DNA of 64,000 nucleotides, taken from positions 51,938 through 115,937 of the forward strand of contig NZ_QAJR01000034.1 of NCBI RefSeq assembly GCF_003852545.1. Reading direction: 5' to 3'. The notes beneath the pieces were generated by a model. That model saw only the letters and a list, made by a program, of their open reading frames with translations. It was not told where the DNA came from and ran no database searches. The stretch is from Acidovorax sp. FJL06 (GTDB lineage Bacteria; Pseudomonadota; Gammaproteobacteria; Burkholderiales; Burkholderiaceae_C). Numbering within the stretch: position 1 is the first letter of the stretch; each line of letters starts with the position of its first letter. Shown piece by piece: positions 27,888 through 36,957 of this stretch. Both the position numbers and the translations under genes were made by a program.

Positions 27888-29630
27888 CTACCGGGAAAGC
27901 ACCGGCCCCGGGCTGGCCACGTGCGCCGGCTGACCCCGTACGGTGCCGGCCAGTGCCTCCGCCTGGAGCGGTGCGGGCTGCGCGCAGTCGCCTGCGCTTT
28001 GCAAGTAGGCCATCAACTCGGCTTCGGTGCTGAAGGTGCGAACCCAATGCGACTCCGGCTGCCAGCCCGCAGTGGTCAGTTGGGCCAGCACCACGGTCTT
28101 CAGGCCGCAGATGCAGAACGGAACCTGGCGCTGGCGCAGCATGTGGGTGGTCGCCAGAAACGACTCCGCGCCCGTGGCATCCAGCCAGTTGATGGAGCCG
28201 GCGAAAAGACAAACCCGCCGGGTGTCCGGGTGGTGGTCCAGATGGCGTGCGATGGCATCCACGAAGGCGGCCGAGGTGGCGAAGTCCAGGGCGGCATCGA
28301 AGCGGATGGCATGGGTATGGGCCTGCAGCGGCGGCAAGGCCCAGTGGTGGCGGTCGCGCAGGCTGCCGTCGGGGTGCAGGCCCACCTCCACCACGCGCGG
28401 ATGCAGGCGGCGCACATGGAAATGCGCCAGCGACAGCAGCATGCCCAGCGCGATGCCGCCATAGAGATTGGGCGCGGTGGCGATCGTGGCCACAAAGGTC
28501 AGCAGCGCAATGCAGGCCTCCACGCGCGAGAAGCGCCACAGCGCCTGGAACTGGCGGGGCTTGATCAAGCCCACCACCGCCACCAGCACCACGGACGCCA
28601 GCACCGGCCTGGGCACCAAGGCCAGGACGGGCGCACAGAACAGCAGCATCAGCAGCACGACCCCCACCGCGAACACCGAGGCCCAGGCGCTGCGCGCTCC
28701 GGCGAAGATGTTGAGCGCCGTGCGCGAGAACGATGCGCTGGTAGGAAAGGCGCCGCACAGGCCCGCCGCGATCTTGGCCAGACCCTGGCCCACAAGCTCC
28801 TGGTCCTTGCGCCAGCCGCCTGCACCCGCCAGATCCGTGCGCGCCGCGGAGGCTACCTCCAGAAAGCTCACCAGGGCAATGATGAGCGTGGGCGCCAGCA
28901 GATGCCCCAGCGTTTCCAGCGGCGGTACAGCGGGCCATTGCAGGGCCGGAAACCCTTGTGGCAATTCACCGATGACCGCCCCGCCCGCCTGCGCGTAGCC
29001 CAGCCCATGCGAAATCGCCGCACTGCCCAGGACCACGACCAGCACCGTGGGAAAGGTGGGCCACGCCTTGCGCGCGGCCCACAGCAGCAGGAAACTACCC
29101 ACCCCGAACAGCGTTGATGGCAGGTGCCACGCCGCCGCGCCATCGAAGACCGTCGCCAGGGACGGCAGCCCCAGCACGGCGGCCAGCTGCGTTCCGATGA
29201 TGAGCACCGCCGCCGCCTGGGTGAACGCCATCATCACCGGGCTGTTGACCAGGCGGATGATCCACCCCAGCCGGGCCATGCCCAGCACCAGCTGCAGGGC
29301 CCCGGTGGTCAGCGCCAGCCAGACGGCCAGCTCCACCCAGTGCGCGCTGCCGGGGCTGGCCAGGCCGGACAGCGCGGAATACACCAGCAGGCAGGTCAGG
29401 GCCGTGGGGCCCACGGCAACGCGCGGCGCCGCGCCGAACAAGGCCGCCACCACGGAGGGCAGCAAGGACGCATAGACACCGGTGATGGGCGGCATGCCGG
29501 CCAGCGCGGCATAGGCCACGCTCTGCGGCACCACCATCAGGCCGACAACGATGCCCGCGCGCAGATCGGCGCGCAGCAGGCCGCCGGTGGGGCGGGGCCA
29601 GCGCAGGAAGGGGAACAGTCGGCCTGTCAC
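27888..29630 (-). CDS. SulP-family anion transporter with STAS domain
   Basis: 580-residue inner-membrane protein. The N-terminal two thirds hold 10-12 hydrophobic segments with the SulP signature VVPQSVAYAALAGMPPITGVYAS near residue 35. A cytoplasmic STAS domain lies at about 430-545 (VCLFAGSINWLDATGAESF). Family members carry sulfate, bicarbonate or dicarboxylates, often with a cation. The start codon overlaps the stop of the chemoreceptor gene by four bases (ATGA), so the pair is translationally coupled. Substrate cannot be fixed; sulfate fits the nearby sulfatase-like genes. Confidence 0.92.
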   Translation of the reverse strand: MTGRLFPFLRWPRPTGGLLRADLRAGIVVGLMVVPQSVAYAALAGMPPITGVYASLLPSVVAALFGAAPRVAVGPTALTCLLVYSALSGLASPGSAHWVELAVWLALTTGALQLVLGMARLGWIIRLVNSPVMMAFTQAAAVLIIGTQLAAVLGLPSLATVFDGAAAWHLPSTLFGVGSFLLLWAARKAWPTFPTVLVVVLGSAAISHGLGYAQAGGAVIGELPQGFPALQWPAVPPLETLGHLLAPTLIIALVSFLEVASAARTDLAGAGGWRKDQELVGQGLAKIAAGLCGAFPTSASFSRTALNIFAGARSAWASVFAVGVVLLMLLFCAPVLALVPRPVLASVVLVAVVGLIKPRQFQALWRFSRVEACIALLTFVATIATAPNLYGGIALGMLLSLAHFHVRRLHPRVVEVGLHPDGSLRDRHHWALPPLQAHTHAIRFDAALDFATSAAFVDAIARHLDHHPDTRRVCLFAGSINWLDATGAESFLATTHMLRQRQVPFCICGLKTVVLAQLTTAGWQPESHWVRTFSTEAELMAYLQSAGDCAQPAPLQAEALAGTVRGQPAHVASPGPVLSR

Positions 29631-31234
29631 GTTGCCATCAGTTGGCGCCCGCCCGCCGGCCCGGCAGGGGCGGCCAGTCGGGGCTGTGCGGGGGCATGCA
29701 CCGACGCCGGCAGTTGAAACTGGCTCACGATGCCGGCCAGGCGCAGGGATTGGTCCTTGAGACTGGCCGACGCTGCGGCAGACTGCTCGACCAGCGCGGC
29801 GTTCTGCTGCGTCATCTGGTCCAGATGCCCCACGGCCTGGTTCACTTCGGACAGGCTGGAGCTCTGCGCCGATGCCGACTGCGTGACGGCCTCGATCACA
29901 TGGCCGACCCGGTGCACCGAATCCACGATTTCCTGCATGGTGGCGCCCGCGCTGGCGACCAGTTGCGTGCCGGAAACGACACTGTCCACCGAGGCCGTGA
30001 TGAGCTGCTTGATCTCCTTGGCCGCAGAGGCCGAGCGCTGGGCCAGGGCGCGGACCTCTGCAGCCACCACCGCAAAGCCCCGCCCTTGTTCGCCGGCACG
30101 GGCCGCCTCCACCGCAGCGTTGAGCGCCAGGATGTTGGTCTGGAACGCGATGCCGTCGATGACCGAGATGATGTCGGCAATCTTGCGCGAGCTGTTCTGG
30201 ATATCTTCCATGGTGGTCACCACGTTGCCCACCACCTCGCCACCGCGGGTGGCCACCTGGGTGGCGGAACTGGCCAGCTGGTTGGCCTGGTGGGCCGAGG
30301 TGGCGCTGTGGCGCACGTTGTCGGTCAGCTGCTCGATGGAGGCGGCGGTTTCCTGCAGGCTGCTGGCCGCGTTCTCGGTCCGGTTCGAAAGGTCCTGGCT
30401 GCCATGCGCGATCTCGCTGGCCGCGGTATGGATGGAATGGCTGGTCTCCAGGATATCGCCAATCAGCTCCGCCAGGCGGCGCACCGTGGCCTGCAGCGAC
30501 GCCTGCAACCGGCCCAGCTCATCGCTGCCACCGTCGGGCACCGGGATGTCCAGCCGGCCCTGGGCAATGGCCTCGCTCACCACCATGGCCTGGCGGATCT
30601 GCGTGACGATGCCGCGCCCCACCCACCACGCCACGCCACCAGCCAGAGCGACAGCCACTGCAATCAGTGCCACAGCGATCATCCGGGCCCGGTTTGCAAG
30701 CTGCCCAGTCTCCTCCCGCAGCCGCCCCACTTCGGCATGGGCCGAATCCGACACCGATTTCAGGGCCGCAAAGGTTTTGGCAAAGGCCCGCTCGGCGCTT
30801 GTCAACATCGGCATGGCCATGGCCATGTTGGTCTGCGCGTTGGCCAGCGCGGACATCCCCATCTTCTGGTAAGTGGGAATCGTCTCGGTGATGGATGCCA
30901 GGGCCTGGCGGTCCTCAGGCCTGGCCTTCTCGTCCAGGCTGCGCAAGATCTGGACAATGGCCTGGCACTCGGACTGCAGCCACTGGCTGCTCGCCTGGAT
31001 GTCCTTGGGCTCCAGGCTCTCCGACAGCAGCACCGTCCGGTACAGCGCCGCATTCAGCGCGAGCATGCGGGCTCTCACGTCGTCCAGTTCACTCTGCACA
31101 GCCACATGGTCGTCCAGCAGTGCCCCGAAAGAGGCATTCAGGGTACCAATAGACCACACACCCACGGCCCCCACCACGACCAGGAACACCGTGATCACCA
31201 GGGGGGCCAGCAAAACCCGATACAGCAGCTTCAT
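29627..31234 (-). CDS. methyl-accepting chemotaxis protein
   Basis: 535-residue chemoreceptor. TM1 (about 7-28), a periplasmic four-helix-bundle sensor (about 30-185), TM2 (about 190-212), HAMP, then the signalling domain with the conserved hairpin tip (DIISVIDGIAFQTNILALNAA, EAARAGEQGRGFAVVAAEVR). No C-terminal pentapeptide for CheR docking. The start at 31234 opens the TM1 segment MKLLYRVLLAPLVITVFLV. Sits 70 bases after a small sCache-like exported protein and overlaps the SulP gene by four bases, which suggests tactic response to a compound handled by this locus. Confidence 0.93.
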   Translation of the reverse strand: MKLLYRVLLAPLVITVFLVVVGAVGVWSIGTLNASFGALLDDHVAVQSELDDVRARMLALNAALYRTVLLSESLEPKDIQASSQWLQSECQAIVQILRSLDEKARPEDRQALASITETIPTYQKMGMSALANAQTNMAMAMPMLTSAERAFAKTFAALKSVSDSAHAEVGRLREETGQLANRARMIAVALIAVAVALAGGVAWWVGRGIVTQIRQAMVVSEAIAQGRLDIPVPDGGSDELGRLQASLQATVRRLAELIGDILETSHSIHTAASEIAHGSQDLSNRTENAASSLQETAASIEQLTDNVRHSATSAHQANQLASSATQVATRGGEVVGNVVTTMEDIQNSSRKIADIISVIDGIAFQTNILALNAAVEAARAGEQGRGFAVVAAEVRALAQRSASAAKEIKQLITASVDSVVSGTQLVASAGATMQEIVDSVHRVGHVIEAVTQSASAQSSSLSEVNQAVGHLDQMTQQNAALVEQSAAASASLKDQSLRLAGIVSQFQLPASVHAPAQPRLAAPAGPAGGRQLMAT

Positions 31235-31304
31235 AGGCAGCCTCTGTTGAAGTGGAACACCCCCGGCCGCGTGCCGGGGGCAACGTTGGCAGCGTTGTTG
31301 GCGC

Positions 31305-31769
31305 TTATTGCAGGATGACGCACGCCAGGGTCTTGGCGTCGATCTTTTCGCAGAAGGCGTGCTGGGGCACGGCCTTGGCCGAGTTGCCGACGGCGAACTT
31401 GTACTGCGCCTCCCACTGCGACTTGCCCGCATTGATGGGACCCACGATCTGCTTGACGATGGGCGTGCCGTCGATGTCGGCAAAGTCGGCAGGGAACTCA
31501 TTGCCCACCAGCTTCTGGTTCTTGGCATTGGCCAGCACCATGGCCGCGCTGGTGGCGATCATGCAGCCGAAGCCTTTCTTCTCCTTGCACTTGGTGGCGT
31601 CGGTGCCGGCGTTAATGGCCTCGGCCGCCTTGCCAACCCCTTGTGCCTTGGCTTGCGCCACGATGCTGGAGAGCATGGACTTGGCCTCATCGGGGGTCGC
31701 CTGGGCCTGGGCGAACATGGGCAGGGCGACAAGCAGCGCGATGCCTGCATTGCGAAACAGGGGGTACAT
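31305..31769 (-). CDS. small exported sCache-like sensory/binding protein
   Basis: 154 residues. Signal peptide MYPLFRNAGIALLVALPMFAQAQA, then a region resembling a stand-alone single Cache domain: DEAKSMLSSIVAQAKAQGVGKAAEAI, an AMVLANAKNQKLVGNEFPADFADIDG turn, and GTPIVKQIVGPINAGKSQWEAQYKF. Two cysteines near residue 75 and two near the C-terminus may form disulfides. Placed directly before a chemoreceptor gene, so it may be a periplasmic ligand-binding partner. The frame extends upstream, but ATG 31769 opens the signal peptide. Family call moderate. Confidence 0.75.
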   Translation of the reverse strand: MYPLFRNAGIALLVALPMFAQAQATPDEAKSMLSSIVAQAKAQGVGKAAEAINAGTDATKCKEKKGFGCMIATSAAMVLANAKNQKLVGNEFPADFADIDGTPIVKQIVGPINAGKSQWEAQYKFAVGNSAKAVPQHAFCEKIDAKTLACVILQ

Positions 31770-31790
31770 GGAAATCCTCACAAACAAACA

Positions 31791-31820
31791 AGCTGGCGCT
31801 GTAACCAAGCCACAGCGCAA
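31791..31820 (-). terminator. hairpin, possible terminator between GMC and sCache genes
   Basis: GCGCTGT (31796-31802) and ACAGCGC (31812-31818) pair around a nine-base loop. On the minus strand a T-rich stretch (TTGTTTGTTTG) begins a few bases after. The U-tract is interrupted, so readthrough from the catabolic genes into the chemotaxis genes remains possible. Confidence 0.45.
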
Positions 31821-31842
31821 AGGAAAGAAGAACTGGTAACGC

Positions 31843-33480
31843 TCAGGCGCCCTGCTGGATGAAGTCGGCGACGCGCTCACCCATCACGATGCAAATGGCA
31901 TTGGTGTTGGTGGAGGCGATGGTGGGCATGGCCGACCCATCGGCGATACGCAAGCCCTGCAGGCCATGCACACGCAGATGCGGATCGACCACAGACTGGG
32001 CCGCGTCGCTGCCAATGCGGCAGGTACCCACCGGATGCCATGCGGTCGCACCGGTGGCGCGCAGGTAGTCGATCAGCGCCTCATCGCTGCCGCAGGAGGG
32101 TCCGGGACGCTCTTCTCCAACAATCCACCGGGCCATGGGCCCGGCCGCCGCAATGCGCCGCGTCATCTTCAGCGCGGTCAGGCAGGCATCAACGTCGCGC
32201 GCATCCGTGAAGTGGTTGGAGATCATGCGCGCGTTCGCAGCAGGGTCCCGCGAGGTGATGTGGGCCGACCCGCGCGAATGCGGCCGGATCTGGAACGAAG
32301 CGATGGTCACCCCGTCGTGTTGATCAATCTCCACCTTGCCCTTGCCCCGGTTGCCCGAAGTGGAAATCTGCTGAATCTGCAATTTCACATCGGCTTTGGC
32401 ACCACCGCTTTGCTCGGGCACAAAGGCCTGCGCCGTGATCGTGTTGCTCGACAACGGGCCATCGCGGCGGGTGACATAGCGCAGGCCCGCCCCCAGCTTG
32501 CCCACCGCGCTGTTCAAGGTGCCGTTCCAGCTCACACCCGGCTTGGTGCGGTAGACGATGGGGCTGTAGACATGCTCGGAGAGGTTCTCGCCCACCATGG
32601 GCAGCTCATGCAGCAGAGGCACGCCGGCCGCGCCCAGCACCTCGCGGCGGCCCACCCCTGAAAGCTCCAGCAGCTGTGGCGTGTTGAAGGCACCGCCACA
32701 CAGGATGATCTCCTTGCGCGCATTCAGCGACACCTCGCGCCCAGCGCTGCGGGCCTCGATGCCCACGGCGCGCTTGCCGTCAAAACGGATGCGCGTGGCA
32801 AAGGTCTCAGTCATCACTGTCAGGTTGGGACGGCCCTCGGCTGGGTCCAGGTAGGCCATGCGGGTGTTGCAGCGCACACCGTTGCGGGTGTTCATCTGCA
32901 TCCTGGAACCACCAAATCCACCCGCGTTGTAGTCCTTGACCCGCGGGCCCACCTTGGCCGCAACGATGGCGTCCAGAAAGTCATCAGCCAGCGAATTGTT
33001 GGACTGGAACTCGGTGATGGTCATGGGGCCCGAGGCACCCCGGTATGCCGAGTCACCACCCTTGAAGCTCTCGATCTTGCGGAACCAGGGCCGCAGTTCG
33101 TCATACGACCATCCCGGGCAACCATCAGAAGCCCACTCGTCGTACAGATGCGGTGTGCCATGCACCCACACCATGCCATTGACGGTGCTCGACCCGCCCG
33201 TGGCCCAGCCCCGGGGCCAATAGATCTTGCGGTCGTGCAGTTGTGGATCGGGCTCGGTGAAGAAGTCGCGCAGGTAAATGCCTCGGCTCAGCACCTCGGC
33301 CACGCCGAGAGGGATCTTGGTCCAGATGTTCTTGTCGCGCGGGCCGGCCTCCAGCAGCAGCACGCTGTGCTGGCCGGACTCGGACAGGCGGGCCGCGGCG
33401 GCGGCGCCGCCAGAGCCTGCGCCCACCACGATGTAGTCAAAGGTATCGGTATTCATGGGGTTGGTCTCCATCGGAGTCAT
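31843..33480 (-). CDS. GMC-family alcohol oxidoreductase
   Basis: 545-residue FAD flavoprotein of the glucose-methanol-choline family. The dinucleotide loop GAGSGG is at residues 20-25, the first GMC signature is in the region WPRGWATGGSSTVNGMVW, and the active-site His lies in WHPVGTCRIG near residue 485 with the Asn in STNTNA near 525. It oxidises an alcohol to an aldehyde; the substrate is unknown. Start MTPMETNP is supported by the four-base overlap (ATGA) with the upstream sulfatase-like gene. Last gene of the predicted catabolic run. Confidence 0.93.
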   Translation of the reverse strand: MTPMETNPMNTDTFDYIVVGAGSGGAAAAARLSESGQHSVLLLEAGPRDKNIWTKIPLGVAEVLSRGIYLRDFFTEPDPQLHDRKIYWPRGWATGGSSTVNGMVWVHGTPHLYDEWASDGCPGWSYDELRPWFRKIESFKGGDSAYRGASGPMTITEFQSNNSLADDFLDAIVAAKVGPRVKDYNAGGFGGSRMQMNTRNGVRCNTRMAYLDPAEGRPNLTVMTETFATRIRFDGKRAVGIEARSAGREVSLNARKEIILCGGAFNTPQLLELSGVGRREVLGAAGVPLLHELPMVGENLSEHVYSPIVYRTKPGVSWNGTLNSAVGKLGAGLRYVTRRDGPLSSNTITAQAFVPEQSGGAKADVKLQIQQISTSGNRGKGKVEIDQHDGVTIASFQIRPHSRGSAHITSRDPAANARMISNHFTDARDVDACLTALKMTRRIAAAGPMARWIVGEERPGPSCGSDEALIDYLRATGATAWHPVGTCRIGSDAAQSVVDPHLRVHGLQGLRIADGSAMPTIASTNTNAICIVMGERVADFIQQGA

Positions 33481-35213
33481 GCGCCGCAGGCTTGTGCAGC
33501 TGTATCAAAGAGCGCCAGGAACGGCTCAACCGCTGTCGCCTGCTGAGGCGTCACCGCACCCTGGGTGGCCAACAGCTCGCGGACACTGGTCTGCCCCAGG
33601 TAGAAGCGGGCCCAGTCGGCATGGGTGACGCGCAGGACCAGGTCGCCCTCCTCGGCCGCCCCCGGTGCCGCCAGGTATTCGCAGATGCCATTGCGAACCT
33701 GCAGGCCGTGGCACTGGGCTTTGTCGGTGATCTCGACACGCAGGCGCAGGCGCTGCTCACCGGCCTTGGCCGGGTCCAGGCGGATGCGGAAGAAGTTGAC
33801 GTAGCGACCGGGCTCCGCCGCGAGAATGGCCTCCAGGTTCGGCAGCACCGAGCGCACCGGGGCGATCTTTTCTTCCAGTTCCAGCGCCTGGGTCAAGCAG
33901 AAGTGGCGCGCAATCGTGTTCGGAGCGCGGTAGGCAATCTGCCGCAGCGTTTCCGCCTGAGCCACACGGTATCCGACCTTGGCGGGCTCGGTGGCCAGCA
34001 GCCAGCCCACCAGCCGGCTCGCCCAGACCAGATCGCCCGCAGCCATGGCCTCCTGGTATTGCTGGAACACGGTGGCCGCCCCGCCAAAGCCCTTGACGAT
34101 GCGCGCGGCCTCCTCGGCCAGCGGCAGGCGGTGGACGCTGGCCGCATCGCCATCGAACCAGCCAAAGACATGGTGGTACAGGTGCAGCGGAAAGTAGAAA
34201 AATTCGCTGTAGATCTCGGCGTTGTTCGGGAATGCGGCAAGCGCCTCAGGCAGGCGGACAAAATCCTTCAGGGCGTCGGGCGACAGGCCCTTGTTGATGC
34301 CGCGCAGGGTCTGGTCGATCATGTAGCTGATCGCGTCCATGTACAGCTCCAGCGACTGGCGGACTTCGTCCTTGCCCACCACCGGCAGCGCATGGGTGTT
34401 GACCAGGTACTTGGGTGCAATGTCGCGGATCACGCGCAGACCGTTGCGCCACGAGGTCGGGTCGCGGAACACATCGCCGCGCAGGGTGTAGAAGTTGAAC
34501 AGGCTGGGCCACAGGAAGTTGTTGTAGACCGCATCGAGTTCGGGAATCCAGGTCGTCAGGCTGTCTTCCGAGTCGGAGAAATACTTTGTGAAGAACTGCA
34601 TGCGCAGTCCGGCCACCACCATCTCCTGCCCGTCCTGCACCAGGTGCGTGGCCAGGGCCGTGCCCTTGGCCTTGCCGGGGGGAATGATGGCGCCCAGGCC
34701 GGTGTCCGCGCCGCTCTGGGGCAGGTGCAACGCAAACTGGCGCTCGTAGCGCGCGGTCAGTGCCGGCATGGCCTCGGGGAACTCGCCGCCCGAGGCAAAG
34801 CCGGTGGCGATCTCGGTCAGGTACTTGTTGACATCGTGGTGGCCGATGATGATGGCGTCGGGCGCCTCGCGCAGGAAAGCCTGCGTGCCATGGGCGTAGT
34901 GGTTGTGGCTGTAGATGATGGCCTTGATCGGCTTGTCGCTGACCTTGCGGAACTCGGCCAGGGCCTTTTCGCCGTCTTCCAGGTCGTCCCCGGTGTCGAA
35001 GATCACCAGGCCCTCGGGGGCCTCGATCATCATGCGGCTGGAAATGCCGATACCCACCAGGTTCCAGATTTTGGGCGCCACTTCGATCATCTTGGGCGCC
35101 ACGGCAAAGGTGGCGGTGATGGCCTTGAGGGTGGACGCGGCCACGCGCGCGCCACGGGGACCGTCCATCAGGGGAATGTCTTGACCACGGTAGCGGTCGA
35201 GTGGGTGCGTCAT
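33477..35213 (-). CDS. alkylsulfatase-like metallo-beta-lactamase-fold protein 1
   Basis: 578 residues with the three-part layout of SdsA1-type alkylsulfatases: an N-terminal MBL domain (about 30-300), a helical dimerisation domain (about 310-450) and an SCP2-like C-terminal domain (about 455-575). No signal peptide. The metal motif HxHxDH reads H103-N-H105-Y-A107-H108, so the Asp is replaced by Ala, and the later HN-L-YTLRG segment reads FNFYTLRG, losing another ligand. Esterase or sulfatase activity by the usual two-zinc mechanism is therefore doubtful. Paralogue of the next gene upstream. Confidence 0.85.
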   Translation of the reverse strand: MTHPLDRYRGQDIPLMDGPRGARVAASTLKAITATFAVAPKMIEVAPKIWNLVGIGISSRMMIEAPEGLVIFDTGDDLEDGEKALAEFRKVSDKPIKAIIYSHNHYAHGTQAFLREAPDAIIIGHHDVNKYLTEIATGFASGGEFPEAMPALTARYERQFALHLPQSGADTGLGAIIPPGKAKGTALATHLVQDGQEMVVAGLRMQFFTKYFSDSEDSLTTWIPELDAVYNNFLWPSLFNFYTLRGDVFRDPTSWRNGLRVIRDIAPKYLVNTHALPVVGKDEVRQSLELYMDAISYMIDQTLRGINKGLSPDALKDFVRLPEALAAFPNNAEIYSEFFYFPLHLYHHVFGWFDGDAASVHRLPLAEEAARIVKGFGGAATVFQQYQEAMAAGDLVWASRLVGWLLATEPAKVGYRVAQAETLRQIAYRAPNTIARHFCLTQALELEEKIAPVRSVLPNLEAILAAEPGRYVNFFRIRLDPAKAGEQRLRLRVEITDKAQCHGLQVRNGICEYLAAPGAAEEGDLVLRVTHADWARFYLGQTSVRELLATQGAVTPQQATAVEPFLALFDTAAQACGA

Positions 35214-35225
35214 GTTTTGTCTCCG

Positions 35226-36932
35226 TCAAATACCGGTGCCGGGCAACCAGGCCCCCAAAACAGCCTCTCCCAGCTTGCGATCTCCGCTGATCGCGAGTTC
35301 GGCCGATGCCAGCGTGGCAAGGTCCGCCACGTCGCCAGCAACCAGCGCGGCCCATTGCGCCAACCCTATGCAGACATGGGCATCGGGCTTGCCGCCGCTC
35401 AAGCATGGCGTGACCGCAACCACGCCATTGCGCAGGTTCAGGGTGAAATCGGCTGCGTCGATGCTGAGGTGCACGCAGCGGCTGCCTTCAGCACTCAGGG
35501 CGGGATCGACACGAAAACGCATGGCATTGACATAGGTGGCCACCGGCATCTGGCGGACCGTAGCGGCCGTCACAAAGCGGATGGGCGGCTGGCGGGTATC
35601 GACCAGCCCTTCCAGTTCACGCGCCTGCGTCAGATACCACGACCGGGTGTTGGAAGCCGTGGTCACCTGCCCCATGGCACGCAGGGCATCGGCCTTGGTC
35701 TGCCGCGCCTCAGCATCACAGGCGCCCGCACGCAGGGCTTGGGTGGCGAGCTCAGCCGCCCACTGGTACTCCTTGTTCGCCAGCGCCTGTCGCGCCTGAG
35801 CCAGTACGGCCCCAGTGCCGCCAGCCAGGGCACACCAGCGTTGGGCCGACTCCTGCTCAGGCAGCCGGTGCAATTCGACCGTGTCCGAGCCGAACCAACC
35901 GACCAGGCCGGTATAGATTTGCCGCACGTAGTACGGCAGCTCGCCGTAGTACTGCCCCGTCAGCCGCCCTTCGGCCAGCGCCTTGGGCAGTTGGACGAAC
36001 CGCACCAGCTCATCGGGCGACATGCCGCGGTTAATGCCGCGCACGGTCTGGTCGTAGGTGAACTGGATGCAATCCCGGTATTCGGTCACTGCGCGCCGCA
36101 CTTCGTCCTCGCCGCTGATAGGCACGCCATGCACGCCCACCAGATGGCGCGGCTGCAGCTCCAGGATCTTGTCCAGGCCAGGCAGCAGACGGGCCGGGTT
36201 GCGGAACATTTCGCCACGCAGGGTGTAGATGTTGAACATCACGGGCCAGGCGATGTTGTTGATGACCACGCCGTCGTCGGGCATCCAAGTCAGCAGGGTG
36301 TCGTCCGTGTCCCCGGCGTGGTGCCAGAACTGGAACGGCACACCGTCGATGCGCTCGCTCTGACCGTCGTCCAGCCAACGGTTAGGGCGCACAAAGCCCG
36401 GCTGCGGCTGGTAGCGATCCAGCGGAAAGAAGGTTTCGCCCAGGCCCTGGTTGGGCATGGAGTCCGGCCCATCCGCCGGCAGGAACATGCCAAACTGCAT
36501 GGCCACGCGCCGGGTCAGGAAGGGTGCCAGATCGCCCAAGGCGCGCGACATCACCTGCATCAGGTCCTTGTGGGCGTAGATGGGCAGCGCATCGTCCTGC
36601 CCCGCGGGCACGTAGGTGCGAGACCCCAGCGCATAGTGGCTGTGCGTGTAGATCAGCGCACTGACTGGACGGTCGGTCACGGTGCGGAAGTCCTCCAGCT
36701 GCTCCGCCGACTGCTGCACACAATCACCCGTGTCCACCACGATCATCCCCTGCTCACCCAGCACCATGGTCGAGTTGCCCAGGCAACTGCCCAACTGGCA
36801 GTAAACCCGGTCGGTGACCTTGTGCAACTTGCGGGAAAGGGCATGCCCGTGCGCCACATAGGCCGCGTTGGCCACTGCACCTCGGGCACTGGTCACCACT
36901 TCGACGGGATGTCCCATGTATGGATTGCTCAT
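35226..36932 (-). CDS. alkylsulfatase-like metallo-beta-lactamase-fold protein 2
   Basis: 568-residue paralogue of the following gene with the same MBL, dimerisation and SCP2-like domains. Here the metal motif is weaker still: H97-S-H99-Y-A101-L102, so both the Asp and the last His of HxHxDH are gone, and the ligand in the YTLRG segment is again Phe (MFNIYTLRG). The dimerisation-domain motif QTVRGINRGMSPDEL matches QTLRGINKGLSPDAL in the paralogue. Separated from it by 12 bases, so surely co-transcribed. It may form a heterodimer with it. Confidence 0.85.
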   Translation of the reverse strand: MSNPYMGHPVEVVTSARGAVANAAYVAHGHALSRKLHKVTDRVYCQLGSCLGNSTMVLGEQGMIVVDTGDCVQQSAEQLEDFRTVTDRPVSALIYTHSHYALGSRTYVPAGQDDALPIYAHKDLMQVMSRALGDLAPFLTRRVAMQFGMFLPADGPDSMPNQGLGETFFPLDRYQPQPGFVRPNRWLDDGQSERIDGVPFQFWHHAGDTDDTLLTWMPDDGVVINNIAWPVMFNIYTLRGEMFRNPARLLPGLDKILELQPRHLVGVHGVPISGEDEVRRAVTEYRDCIQFTYDQTVRGINRGMSPDELVRFVQLPKALAEGRLTGQYYGELPYYVRQIYTGLVGWFGSDTVELHRLPEQESAQRWCALAGGTGAVLAQARQALANKEYQWAAELATQALRAGACDAEARQTKADALRAMGQVTTASNTRSWYLTQARELEGLVDTRQPPIRFVTAATVRQMPVATYVNAMRFRVDPALSAEGSRCVHLSIDAADFTLNLRNGVVAVTPCLSGGKPDAHVCIGLAQWAALVAGDVADLATLASAELAISGDRKLGEAVLGAWLPGTGI

Positions 36933-36957
36933 AGATATACCTTTGAAATTTGCTGTA

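Noticed and set aside
33477-35213. Calling the MBL proteins functional alkylsulfatases
   Set aside because: The domain order fits, but the missing metal ligands make the activity unsafe to assert, so only the fold family is named.
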